In this document: piece by piece, positions 1-5,530 of the stretch
How the letters are laid out: each line of letters opens with the position of its first letter
Position numbering within the stretch: the first letter of the stretch is position 1
Origin: Alphaproteobacteria bacterium
GTDB lineage: Bacteria > Pseudomonadota > Alphaproteobacteria > UBA6615
Assembly (NCBI GenBank): GCA_030831135.1
Contig: JAURLR010000066.1
Coordinates: 1-5,910, forward strand
Direction of reading: 5' to 3'
Length of the DNA: 5,910 bases
Program-made: the position numbers and the translations under genes
The notes under the pieces: generated by a model
What the model saw: only the letters and a program-made list of their open reading frames with translations
Told to the model about the DNA's origin: nothing
The model's database searches: none

Positions 1-251
1 CCCAAAACCAAATCCAGCCCGACGAGACGTCACATCGGGACGGGCCACATAGCCGAAATTACGGCCAATTGCCAAAACACAACAGGGATATGCGATCCCC
101 GGGACAGCTTGTCACGCCGCCAAACGCACCTCTCGGGCATCGCTTTGGGCAGCGCCAAACACACAAGCGCATCGAGACGACACCCGCAGGCCGCCAAGAG
201 GCCACCGTCAACAATTACGCATCCGCAACTTAAGGAAAGATTTAGATGCCG
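1..251. other. Non-coding stretch downstream of miaA
   Basis: No open frame here has a recognisable product or a good ribosome site. On the minus strand a 37-codon frame (172-59) is Cys-rich but lacks a Shine-Dalgarno. GGCC-rich short repeats around 189-205 can form a hairpin with a 7-nt loop and no T tract. In many alphaproteobacteria, as I recall, ilvB follows miaA; this stretch could then be the leader of such a gene outside the window, but no leader peptide rich in Ile, Leu or Val is visible. Confidence 0.4.
83..101 (-). terminator. Weak terminator-like hairpin downstream of miaA
   Basis: On the minus strand CGGGGAT pairs with ATCCCTG (seven pairs, one G-U) around a 5-nt loop, and TTGTGTTTTGG follows. 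Position, 151 nt after the miaA stop, and the T-rich trail suit an intrinsic terminator, but the stem is short and the T run is interrupted. Confidence 0.3.
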
Positions 252-1199
252 TCAACTCAGAAATGACAATATTTCTGGTATGTTTTTGTTATTTAATTTC
301 AACACGGGGGTTTTCCCAGTATTCTCCGGCACTTCGTCGGGCAATTGGTGGCGCAACCAGGTCATCTGGCGTTTGGCGTAGTTGCGTGTCTGTTGGCGGG
401 ATTTGGCGCGTGCGGCATCCAGCGACAGGGCGCCTTGCAGATGCGCCGACAGCGCCGGATAACCCAGTGCCTTGAAGATCGGCAGTGCGGGGTCCAACCC
501 CTCCTGCGCGGCACGGTCTGCCAGTTCACGCACTTCCTCCAGGGCCCCCATCGCCAGCATAGCGTCAAATCTTGAATCGCAATTTGCGTAGAGTTCGTCA
601 CGCAGCGGTGCCAGGACGACGACGCGAAACGTCAAACCGGATGGCGGCACCGGGTCACGATGCCATTCGGACAAGGACCGCCCCGTTCCCGCATGCACTT
701 CCCAGGCGCGCAGCACACGCTGACTGTCGGCCACGGGCAGTCGGGCAGCGGTCTCCGGGTCGCGTTCGCCAAGCTCCCGATGAAATGCCTCGGCCCCGAT
801 TTCCGCGCGCCGGGCCCGCGCAGCGTTCCGGATGTCAGGCGATATCAGAGGAATTTCGGCAATTCCCTCCATCAGAGCGCGCAGGTACAGCCCGGTTCCA
901 CCGACAACGACCGGGCGACGTCCGGCCATGCGGATATCCTCGATAGCCGCCCGCGCATCCCGGGCCCAGTCTGCCGCAGATGCCATATCTGCTGCATCAC
1001 GATAGCCATAGAGGAGATGCGGAACCCGGGCCTCGTCATCGTCCGTCGGCCGCGCGGTGAGAATGCGCAAATCGGCGTAAACCTGCATCGAATCCGCATT
1101 CACGATACTCCCCGTCAGAGCTTCGGCAATCTCCAGAGCAAGCCCGGATTTGCCACTCGCAGTGGGACCGGCGATGGCGACAACGGGTGCGTCATTCAT
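252..1199 (-). CDS. miaA: MiaA, tRNA dimethylallyltransferase
   Basis: A 315-residue enzyme of normal family length that transfers a dimethylallyl group from DMAPP to N6 of A37 in tRNAs reading codons that begin with U, the first step to ms2i6A. The P-loop GPTASGKS is at residues 11-18, and the conserved DSMQVY with the catalytic Asp36 follows at 36-41. Next come LTARPT, HLLYGY (61-66), the VVVGGTGLYLRAL segment (about 98-110), the ALGYPAL motif, and the QQTRNYAKRQMTWLRHQ substrate-channel segment near the C-terminus. The last 25 or so residues (after VPEN) form a Lys/Asn/Ile-rich tail encoded by DNA much richer in A and T than the rest of the gene, and poorly matched to the family as I know it. 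The ATG at 1199 gives the usual start just before the P-loop; no good Shine-Dalgarno is seen. Lying 34 nt behind DUF1015, it is probably co-transcribed with it. Confidence 0.97.
   Translation of the reverse strand: MNDAPVVAIAGPTASGKSGLALEIAEALTGSIVNADSMQVYADLRILTARPTDDDEARVPHLLYGYRDAADMASAADWARDARAAIEDIRMAGRRPVVVGGTGLYLRALMEGIAEIPLISPDIRNAARARRAEIGAEAFHRELGERDPETAARLPVADSQRVLRAWEVHAGTGRSLSEWHRDPVPPSGLTFRVVVLAPLRDELYANCDSRFDAMLAMGALEEVRELADRAAQEGLDPALPIFKALGYPALSAHLQGALSLDAARAKSRQQTRNYAKRQMTWLRHQLPDEVPENTGKTPVLKLNNKNIPEILSFLS
258..277 (-). repeat. Perfect inverted repeat at the extreme 3' end of miaA
   Basis: CAGAAAT and ATTTCTG, 7 bp each with a 6-nt loop, lie within the last codons of miaA. 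There is no T tract and the stem is A/T-rich, so termination is unlikely. It may be a weak 3'-end structure or chance. Confidence 0.35.
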
Positions 1200-1233
1200 G
1201 GTGCCGGTTTCGGGTCTGCACGAACATGCGCAA

Positions 1234-2475
1234 TCATGAACTCAACGGATAAGATACCAATCCATCAGCCAGTTTCGGCTCGAACCAGGTCGACTTGGGC
1301 GGCATGACCTCGTTTGCATCGGCAACAGCCATGAGGTCCGCAATACTGGTGGGATACAAGGCGAAGGCGACCGCCCAGTCACCACTGTCGACCCGCTGCT
1401 GCAGCGCGCCAAGCCCCCGAATACCGCCGACAAAATCGATCCGCTTGTCGGTACGCGGATCGGCAATTCCCAGCACCGGCTCAAGCAGCAGGTCCGAAAG
1501 CAGTTTCACATCCAGCCGGTCAAGCGGCGCGGCATCGGCTGCCGGCGGCGCCTTGGCATCAAGCGCGTACCATGTTCCCTCGAGATACATCCCGAAGTGA
1601 TGCGCACCTGCAGGACGCGCTTCGCCCGCAACCGGCGACACATCGAAGTGTTCGGCGACCTTGGCCAGAAACGCATCCGCATCCAGACCATTCAAGTCTT
1701 TCACCACGCGGTTGTAATCAAGAATTCGAAGTTCATTGGCCGGGAAAGCCACGATGAGGAACCGCTCATGGGCAGCGCCAGCAACGCCGCGTTCTGCACG
1801 CATCGCAGCCACGCGCGAAGCGGCAGCTGAACGATGGTGTCCATCGGCGATGTAGAGCACATCGACCGGGGCGTAGGCTTCGGCCACTCGCGCCACGGCG
1901 TCCCCATCCGTCACCGCCCAGATGATATGGCGCACGCCATCGGGCTGGGTCACGTCATAGGTCGGCGCTTCCGCCGTGATCGAGGCCAGCGCCTGACTGA
2001 TGGAATCCAGTTCCTCATGCACCACAAGAACCGGACCGGTCTGCGCATCGACCGCATCGATCTGACGGACCCGATCATCTTCCTTGTCCGGACGTGTGAA
2101 CTCATGCTTACGCACACGATTTTCGTTATAGGCATCCACCGGTGCCGCGGCGACCAGCCCAGTCTGGCTGTGGTCTCCCATGATGATGCGGTAGACATAA
2201 TAGCAAGGCGCGATATCGCGGATCAGAATTCCGGCATCCGCCATGGCCGCCAGATTGTCCGCGCCCTTCTGATAGACTTCGTCCTCATAGGGGCTGGTGC
2301 CGTCGGGAAGATCGATCTCCGGCCGGGAGACGTGCAGAAAGCTCCACGGACGACCTTCGGCCATGACCTTCGCTTCAGCGAATGACATCACATCATAGGG
2401 CGGCGCGGCCACATCGGCTGCGGCGTTCGGCGCGGGGCGCAAACCTGTGAAGGGGTAAAGAAGGCTCTCGGTCAT
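1234..2475 (-). CDS. DUF1015 family protein, possible ParB-fold kinase-like enzyme
   Basis: A 413-residue cytoplasmic protein without signal or membrane segment. It carries the family marks of DUF1015: the N-terminal PFTGLRP and APPYDVM, the RKHEFTRPDKEDDR stretch (about residues 122-135), the DGHHRSAAASR motif (Asp211-Arg215 and on), and the C-terminal MPPKSTWFEPK (391-401). The function of the family is not established to my knowledge. DGHHR resembles the nucleotide-binding GxxR box of the ParB/sulfiredoxin fold, which also occurs in free-serine kinases such as SerK and SbnI; a phosphotransfer role with a small metabolite is therefore a reasonable guess, no more. The ATG at 2475 has a weak AGGAT/GAG upstream and gives the usual family N-terminus. 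The gene follows the degP terminator, so it needs its own promoter in 2476-2576; I see no clear boxes there. miaA starts 34 nt after its stop, probably in the same transcript. Confidence 0.92.
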   Translation of the reverse strand: MTESLLYPFTGLRPAPNAAADVAAPPYDVMSFAEAKVMAEGRPWSFLHVSRPEIDLPDGTSPYEDEVYQKGADNLAAMADAGILIRDIAPCYYVYRIIMGDHSQTGLVAAAPVDAYNENRVRKHEFTRPDKEDDRVRQIDAVDAQTGPVLVVHEELDSISQALASITAEAPTYDVTQPDGVRHIIWAVTDGDAVARVAEAYAPVDVLYIADGHHRSAAASRVAAMRAERGVAGAAHERFLIVAFPANELRILDYNRVVKDLNGLDADAFLAKVAEHFDVSPVAGEARPAGAHHFGMYLEGTWYALDAKAPPAADAAPLDRLDVKLLSDLLLEPVLGIADPRTDKRIDFVGGIRGLGALQQRVDSGDWAVAFALYPTSIADLMAVADANEVMPPKSTWFEPKLADGLVSYPLSS

Positions 2476-2576
2476 TTCGATACTCGATCCTGCATCTGGG
2501 ATTTTCTGTCCGTCTGGATGACGCTCTCATCGCATATCCCGGCGTCCCGGAAAAGTGCTGGCCCGCCAACTAAAAA

Positions 2577-2600
2577 CGGCGGCACCCGAAGGTGCCGCCG
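2577..2600 (-). terminator. Strong intrinsic terminator of degP
   Basis: On the minus strand a perfect 10-bp stem, CGGCGGCACC with GGTGCCGCCG, closes a TTCG tetraloop in the very stable C(UUCG)G form and is followed by TTTTTA (2576-2571). This has all the marks of a Rho-independent terminator for transcripts coming from degP. It separates degP from DUF1015-miaA. Confidence 0.95.
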
Positions 2601-2602
2601 CA

Positions 2603-2618
2603 ACGCTGCGAACAGCGT
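2603..2618 (-). other. Second TTCG hairpin directly before the degP terminator
   Basis: ACGCTG and CAGCGT form a perfect 6-bp stem around TTCG on the minus strand. Only 2 nt separate it from the terminator stem, so the degP transcript ends in two stacked TTCG hairpins. This one has no T tract of its own. It may support termination or protect the 3' end from exonucleases. Confidence 0.7.
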
Positions 2619-2637
2619 GTCATGGTTTACGTGATAT

Positions 2638-4143
2638 TCAGGACTTGCTGATGCGGACCGCGACAAACCGGCGATCCCCATTCCGGTTGATCTTCAGCAG
2701 AACCGAACTGCGGTCAGCGTCCCGTGCTTCGCGGATTTTCTCAGCGATCTGTCCCGGAGAACTGACCTCTTCCTGACTGACCTCAACGATCACATCCCCT
2801 GGACGCAGGCTCTTCTCGGCAGCTGCACTGCCCGGCTCGACACCGGTGATGACAACACCCTGCAGATCTTCGGGCAGCGCAAACTGCTGGCGCATATCTG
2901 CAGTGATGCTGGTCACCGAGACACCCAGATCATCAATGGTCGCCTCTTCGGGCTCCATCGCATCACCGCGCGGTCCGGCAGACGCAAGCACCGGGACTTC
3001 TTCGTCCAGCTGGCCGATCTCGATGGAGACCGTCTGCTCACGCTCATCGCGCCAGACCTTCACAGGGACACTCTTTCCAATATCGGTCTCGGCAACGATA
3101 CGCGGCAATTCCCGCATGCTGTCGACGGGTTTGCCGTCAAAGGTCAGCACCACGTCACCCGCCTGGATTCCGCCTTTTTCGGCAGGCCCATCGGTGGTCA
3201 CGGAAGAGACCAGAGCGCCACGTGCCTTATCAAGGCCGATGCTCTCGGCGATCTCATCGGTCACACTCTGAATGCGCACACCCAGCCATCCACGGCGCGT
3301 CTGGCCGAATTCCTGAAGCTGGTCGATAACGCGCGAGACAATCGAGGACGGGACAGCAAAACCGACTCCGACACTGCCACCGGTCGGCGAGAAGATCGCA
3401 GTGTTCACACCGATGACTTGGCCATCCATATTGAACATCGGTCCGCCCGAATTGCCGCGGTTGATGGACGCATCGGTCTGCAGGAAGCTGTCATACGGCC
3501 CCTGATTGATGTCTCGCTGACGGGCGGAGATGATACCCGCCGTTACCGTACCGCCCAGTCCGAACGGATTGCCGATCGCCACGACCCAGTCGCCAACCCG
3601 CGCCTCGGTGGAATCACCCCAAGGGACAGCGGGAAGAACACGCTTGGCGTCAATGCGCAAAAGCGCGAGATCGGTCTTCGGGTCACGCCCGACGAGCTCG
3701 GCCTTGTGCTGGGAATCATCGGACAGCGTCACCGTAATTTCGTCGGCGCCCTCAATCACGTGGTTGTTGGTGACCACGAGGCCGTCTTCACTGATGATGA
3801 AGCCCGATCCCAAAGAGGTCGCGCGCCGCGGCGCACCCTGATTGCGATTGAAGAAATCGCGGAACGAATCTCCAAACGGTGATCCCTCGGGAAGCTGCGG
3901 CGCCTGAGGGCCACGATCTTCCCGCACGACTTGCGTGCTGGAAATATTCACGACCGAAGGCAGCAACCGGTCTGCCAGATCCGCAAAGGAGTCCGGCGCC
4001 GATTTCGCCGCCGCCGGCAAGCTGCTCAGAACCATCGCCAGCGCAAACAGCAGGCCAACAAGGAACGCCGCCGTGATGTTGACGCGCCCGACCGTCCAGC
4101 CGGTCTGTGCAATAGTTCTATTGGTTTGTTTTCTCGAAGTCAT
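2638..4143 (-). CDS. degP: Do/DegP (HtrA) family periplasmic serine endoprotease
   Basis: A 501-residue S1C-family protease that, by homology, degrades or refolds misfolded envelope proteins in the periplasm. In order: a hydrophobic N-terminal signal segment at about residues 22-41 followed by an AAA-K site suited to signal peptidase; a trypsin-like domain with the complete triad His128 (VVTNNHVI), Asp158 (DPKTDLALL) and Ser232 (NRGNSGGP); PDZ1 at about 285-375 (RGWLGVRIQSV); PDZ2 at about 405-495. I chose ATG 4143 and not the longest frame from 4308, because the extra 55 residues look non-coding, would bury the signal sequence and overlap the promoter-like site. MTSRKQ gives a normal signal peptide start with a Shine-Dalgarno before it. 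Two PDZ domains fit DegP/DegQ, not DegS. Whether it is the DegP or DegQ ortholog, or a lineage-specific paralog, cannot be decided here. No cysteine is present in the protein from this start. A strong terminator follows 19 nt after the stop. Confidence 0.95.
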   Translation of the reverse strand: MTSRKQTNRTIAQTGWTVGRVNITAAFLVGLLFALAMVLSSLPAAAKSAPDSFADLADRLLPSVVNISSTQVVREDRGPQAPQLPEGSPFGDSFRDFFNRNQGAPRRATSLGSGFIISEDGLVVTNNHVIEGADEITVTLSDDSQHKAELVGRDPKTDLALLRIDAKRVLPAVPWGDSTEARVGDWVVAIGNPFGLGGTVTAGIISARQRDINQGPYDSFLQTDASINRGNSGGPMFNMDGQVIGVNTAIFSPTGGSVGVGFAVPSSIVSRVIDQLQEFGQTRRGWLGVRIQSVTDEIAESIGLDKARGALVSSVTTDGPAEKGGIQAGDVVLTFDGKPVDSMRELPRIVAETDIGKSVPVKVWRDEREQTVSIEIGQLDEEVPVLASAGPRGDAMEPEEATIDDLGVSVTSITADMRQQFALPEDLQGVVITGVEPGSAAAEKSLRPGDVIVEVSQEEVSSPGQIAEKIREARDADRSSVLLKINRNGDRRFVAVRISKS

Positions 4144-4154
4144 ATCTTTGGTCT

Positions 4155-4159
4155 CTCCC
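4155..4159 (-). promoter_or_regulatory. Shine-Dalgarno of degP, deciding the start at 4143
   Basis: GGGAG on the minus strand, within GGGAGAGA, with 11 nt to the ATG at 4143. Spacing is a little long, but it is the best purine run near a start in this frame. The GGG also forms the 3' arm of a short CCCG-GAA-CGGG hairpin (4157-4167). Confidence 0.5.
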
Positions 4160-4211
4160 GTTCCGGGCGTTTTTCCTGTTGCGATCTCAGAACTGCAAAC
4201 TCTTGGAAAAA

Positions 4212-4240
4212 ATATGAGTGAGCGAGTTTTGCACTTCAAG
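4212..4240 (-). promoter_or_regulatory. Candidate RpoH (sigma-32) type promoter of degP
   Basis: On the minus strand CTTGAAG (4240-4234), a 14-nt spacer and ACTCATAT (4219-4212) closely follow the heat-shock sigma consensus as known from E. coli, CTTGAAA then CCCCATNT: six of seven and six of eight positions agree. The same bases can be read as a weaker sigma-70 promoter, TTGAAG with a 17-nt spacer and CATATT. Transcription would begin near 4205, giving a leader of roughly 60 nt. The promoter sits inside what would be coding sequence if the longest degP frame (start 4308) were used, which is one reason to reject that start. Confidence 0.5.
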
Positions 4241-4255
4241 AGAGGTTCGTCAGGC

Positions 4256-4292
4256 TGTTTGGCGATTTGGGACAATGATTTGCCGCCAAACA
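4256..4292. repeat. Perfect 9-bp inverted repeat upstream of the degP promoter
   Basis: TGTTTGGCG at 4256-4264 is repeated in inverted form as CGCCAAACA at 4284-4292, with 19 nt between. It lies in the degP/DUF2065 gap, its near edge 15 bp upstream of the proposed -35 box of degP. The position fits an operator or activator site; it could also be an RNA hairpin in read-through from the upstream operon. No regulator can be named from the sequence. Confidence 0.5.
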
Positions 4293-4328
4293 AGGATATG
4301 GGGGGCAAACATGGTCGGAATGGGGCGC

Positions 4329-4349
4329 CGCCCCGGCGTATTCGGGGCG
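4329..4349 (-). terminator. GC-rich stem-loop after the hflK-hflC-DUF2065 operon
   Basis: On the minus strand CGCCCCG and CGGGGCG form a perfect 7-bp stem with a 7-nt loop, starting 50 nt after the DUF2065 stop. The 3' arm is followed directly by GCGCCCC, which can form an alternative 5-bp stem with the same arm (4322-4334). There is no T tract after either version, so it is not a standard intrinsic terminator. It could slow polymerase, protect the transcript's 3' end or help a Rho-dependent stop. Confidence 0.35.
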
Positions 4350-4399
4350 ATACGATAAAATCGATGACGATTGTGTGAAGCAGCGGAAGACATGGACGT

Positions 4400-4612
4400 T
4401 CATAACGTCTTGACCGCCCAGAGCAGAGCCAACCCGATGATTGCGGAGAAAAGACCTGCTGTGCGCAGGGTCGAGGCAGGTAGCTCGACCATGCGCAGCA
4501 GCAGCTTCTTCATTCCTTCAGGGGCAATGGCATAAATAAGCCCCTCAACGACCAGGATCAGGCCAAACCCGATCAGCGCGAAACTCAACCAGAGATCAAG
4601 TTGTGCGCCCAC
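4400..4612 (-). CDS. DUF2065 small inner-membrane protein
   Basis: A 70-residue protein with two hydrophobic segments: about residues 8-30 (LSFALIGFGLILVVEGLIYA) and about 51-67 (GLFSAIIGLALLWAV). Between them is a basic stretch with PEGMKKLLLRM and a LPASTLRTAGL motif. This EGL.YA..P..M...L...LP...LR..GL pattern is that of the DUF2065 family, usually found directly after hflC in proteobacteria. Its function is not established. Location after hflKC and before degP suggests a link to inner-membrane quality control, but that is inference. The start is GTG at 4612, 9 nt after the hflC TAG. No ATG comes before residue 34, which would cut away the first helix, so GTG is the sensible choice. No strong Shine-Dalgarno is seen, so it may depend on coupling to hflC. 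Confidence 0.88.
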   Translation of the reverse strand: MGAQLDLWLSFALIGFGLILVVEGLIYAIAPEGMKKLLLRMVELPASTLRTAGLFSAIIGLALLWAVKTL

Positions 4613-4621
4613 CGGTTCGAT

Positions 4622-5530
4622 CTACCGAGGTGCGGGTATCTGGCGTTCGTTGACCCGGTCACGACCACCCTCAAGATTTCCGAAATACTTGAAGAAATCA
4701 CTGTTGGGCGAAAGCACCATTGTGGTGCCTTCTCGCGCGAAGGTTTCCTTATAGGCTTCAAGCGAACGGAAGAACTCGAAGAAATCCGGGTCCTTGCCGT
4801 AGGATTCGCCCAGGATGGCGTTGCGGGTTGCATCGCCCTCACCCTTCAGGGTCTGTGCTTCGCGCTGTGCTTCAGCAACGATCACCACTTGCTGGCGATC
4901 AGCCTCGGCACGAATACGGCGGGCGTTCTCTGCACCCTCCGCACGCAGCTGACTGGCCTGCCGTGCGCGTTCGGTAATCATCCGGTCGTAAACCGTCTGC
5001 GACACCGCTTCGGGCAATTCCGAACGACCGATCCGGATATCGACAACCTCGATCCCGAAACCTTCGGTATCGCTCGCAACACTGTCACGGATGTCCCGCA
5101 TGATGGTGTTGCGCTGTTCGGAGAGCAGGTCTTCAAGGTTCCGCTGGGCAACGAACTCCTTGACGGTCGAGGTCAGGATGTTGCCGAAGCGGTTGTTGAA
5201 GATCGCCTCATCATTCACCGTCTGGAAGAAGCGCCGGGGATCCGTGATCCGGTAGCGCGCGAAGGCATCCACAAAGATACGCTTCTGATCGCTCAGCAGC
5301 ATTTCTTCCGCATCCGGATCAACGCTCAAGATCCGCTTGTCATAAACCTTGAGGTTCTGGATCAGCGGAATTTTGAAATGCAATCCGGGATCTCGAACGG
5401 TCCGTTTGTGCTCGCCAAACTGCAGAACGAGAACCTGCTGGGTTTCCCGAACAGTGAAGAGCGACGAGTTCAGGACAATCCCGATGAAGATGATCAAGAC
5501 ACCAAGTATGGCGAGTTTGGCGCGGCTCAT
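4622..5530 (-). CDS. hflC: HflC, SPFH/band 7 protein modulating FtsH
   Basis: A 302-residue protein, close to the usual HflC length. One N-terminal membrane anchor is visible at about residues 7-23 (AILGVLIIFIGIVL), followed by the SPFH/band 7 domain (about 25-190) with the conserved start VRETQQVLVLQFGEHKR and DPGLHFKIPLIQ, and then FVDAFARYRITDPRRFFQ. Residues about 185-230 are an Ala/Glu/Arg-rich coiled coil (RAEGAENARRIRAEADRQQV), and the C-terminal FFEFFRSLEAYKETF and SDFFKYF segments are typical of HflC and not HflK. By homology it assembles with HflK around FtsH at the periplasmic side of the inner membrane. The ATG start overlaps the hflK stop and has a GGGAG Shine-Dalgarno 7 nt upstream. 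The stop is TAG, and DUF2065 begins 9 nt later. No anomaly seen. Confidence 0.97.
   Translation of the reverse strand: MSRAKLAILGVLIIFIGIVLNSSLFTVRETQQVLVLQFGEHKRTVRDPGLHFKIPLIQNLKVYDKRILSVDPDAEEMLLSDQKRIFVDAFARYRITDPRRFFQTVNDEAIFNNRFGNILTSTVKEFVAQRNLEDLLSEQRNTIMRDIRDSVASDTEGFGIEVVDIRIGRSELPEAVSQTVYDRMITERARQASQLRAEGAENARRIRAEADRQQVVIVAEAQREAQTLKGEGDATRNAILGESYGKDPDFFEFFRSLEAYKETFAREGTTMVLSPNSDFFKYFGNLEGGRDRVNERQIPAPR

Noticed and set aside
1..251. tRNA, CRISPR array, insertion sequence or ilv leader peptide
   Set aside because: No cloverleaf, no spaced direct repeats, no transposase remnant and no run of Ile, Leu or Val codons was found on either strand.
295..320. GGG-AAAA-CCC hairpin on the minus strand in the 3' part of miaA as terminator
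   Set aside because: Short stem inside the coding frame, and followed by mixed A/T sequence with no T tract.
660..1307. 215-codon plus-strand open frame opposite miaA
   Set aside because: Antisense shadow of a clear miaA, crossing into the DUF1015 end, with no recognisable domain.
2472..2681. 69-codon minus-strand frame ending in an ATGA overlap with the DUF1015 start
   Set aside because: The overlap looks like coupling, but the frame begins inside degP in another frame, runs through both hairpins including the strong terminator, and has no recognisable sequence.
4144..4308. 55-residue N-terminal extension of DegP from a start at 4308
   Set aside because: It would place the signal sequence internally, it covers the candidate promoter and inverted repeat, its composition does not look like family sequence, and the ATG at 4143 has a ribosome site.
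4395..4409. GACGTT-CAT-AACGTC palindrome over the DUF2065 stop as terminator
   Set aside because: Loop of only 3 nt, 6-bp stem and no T tract on the minus strand.
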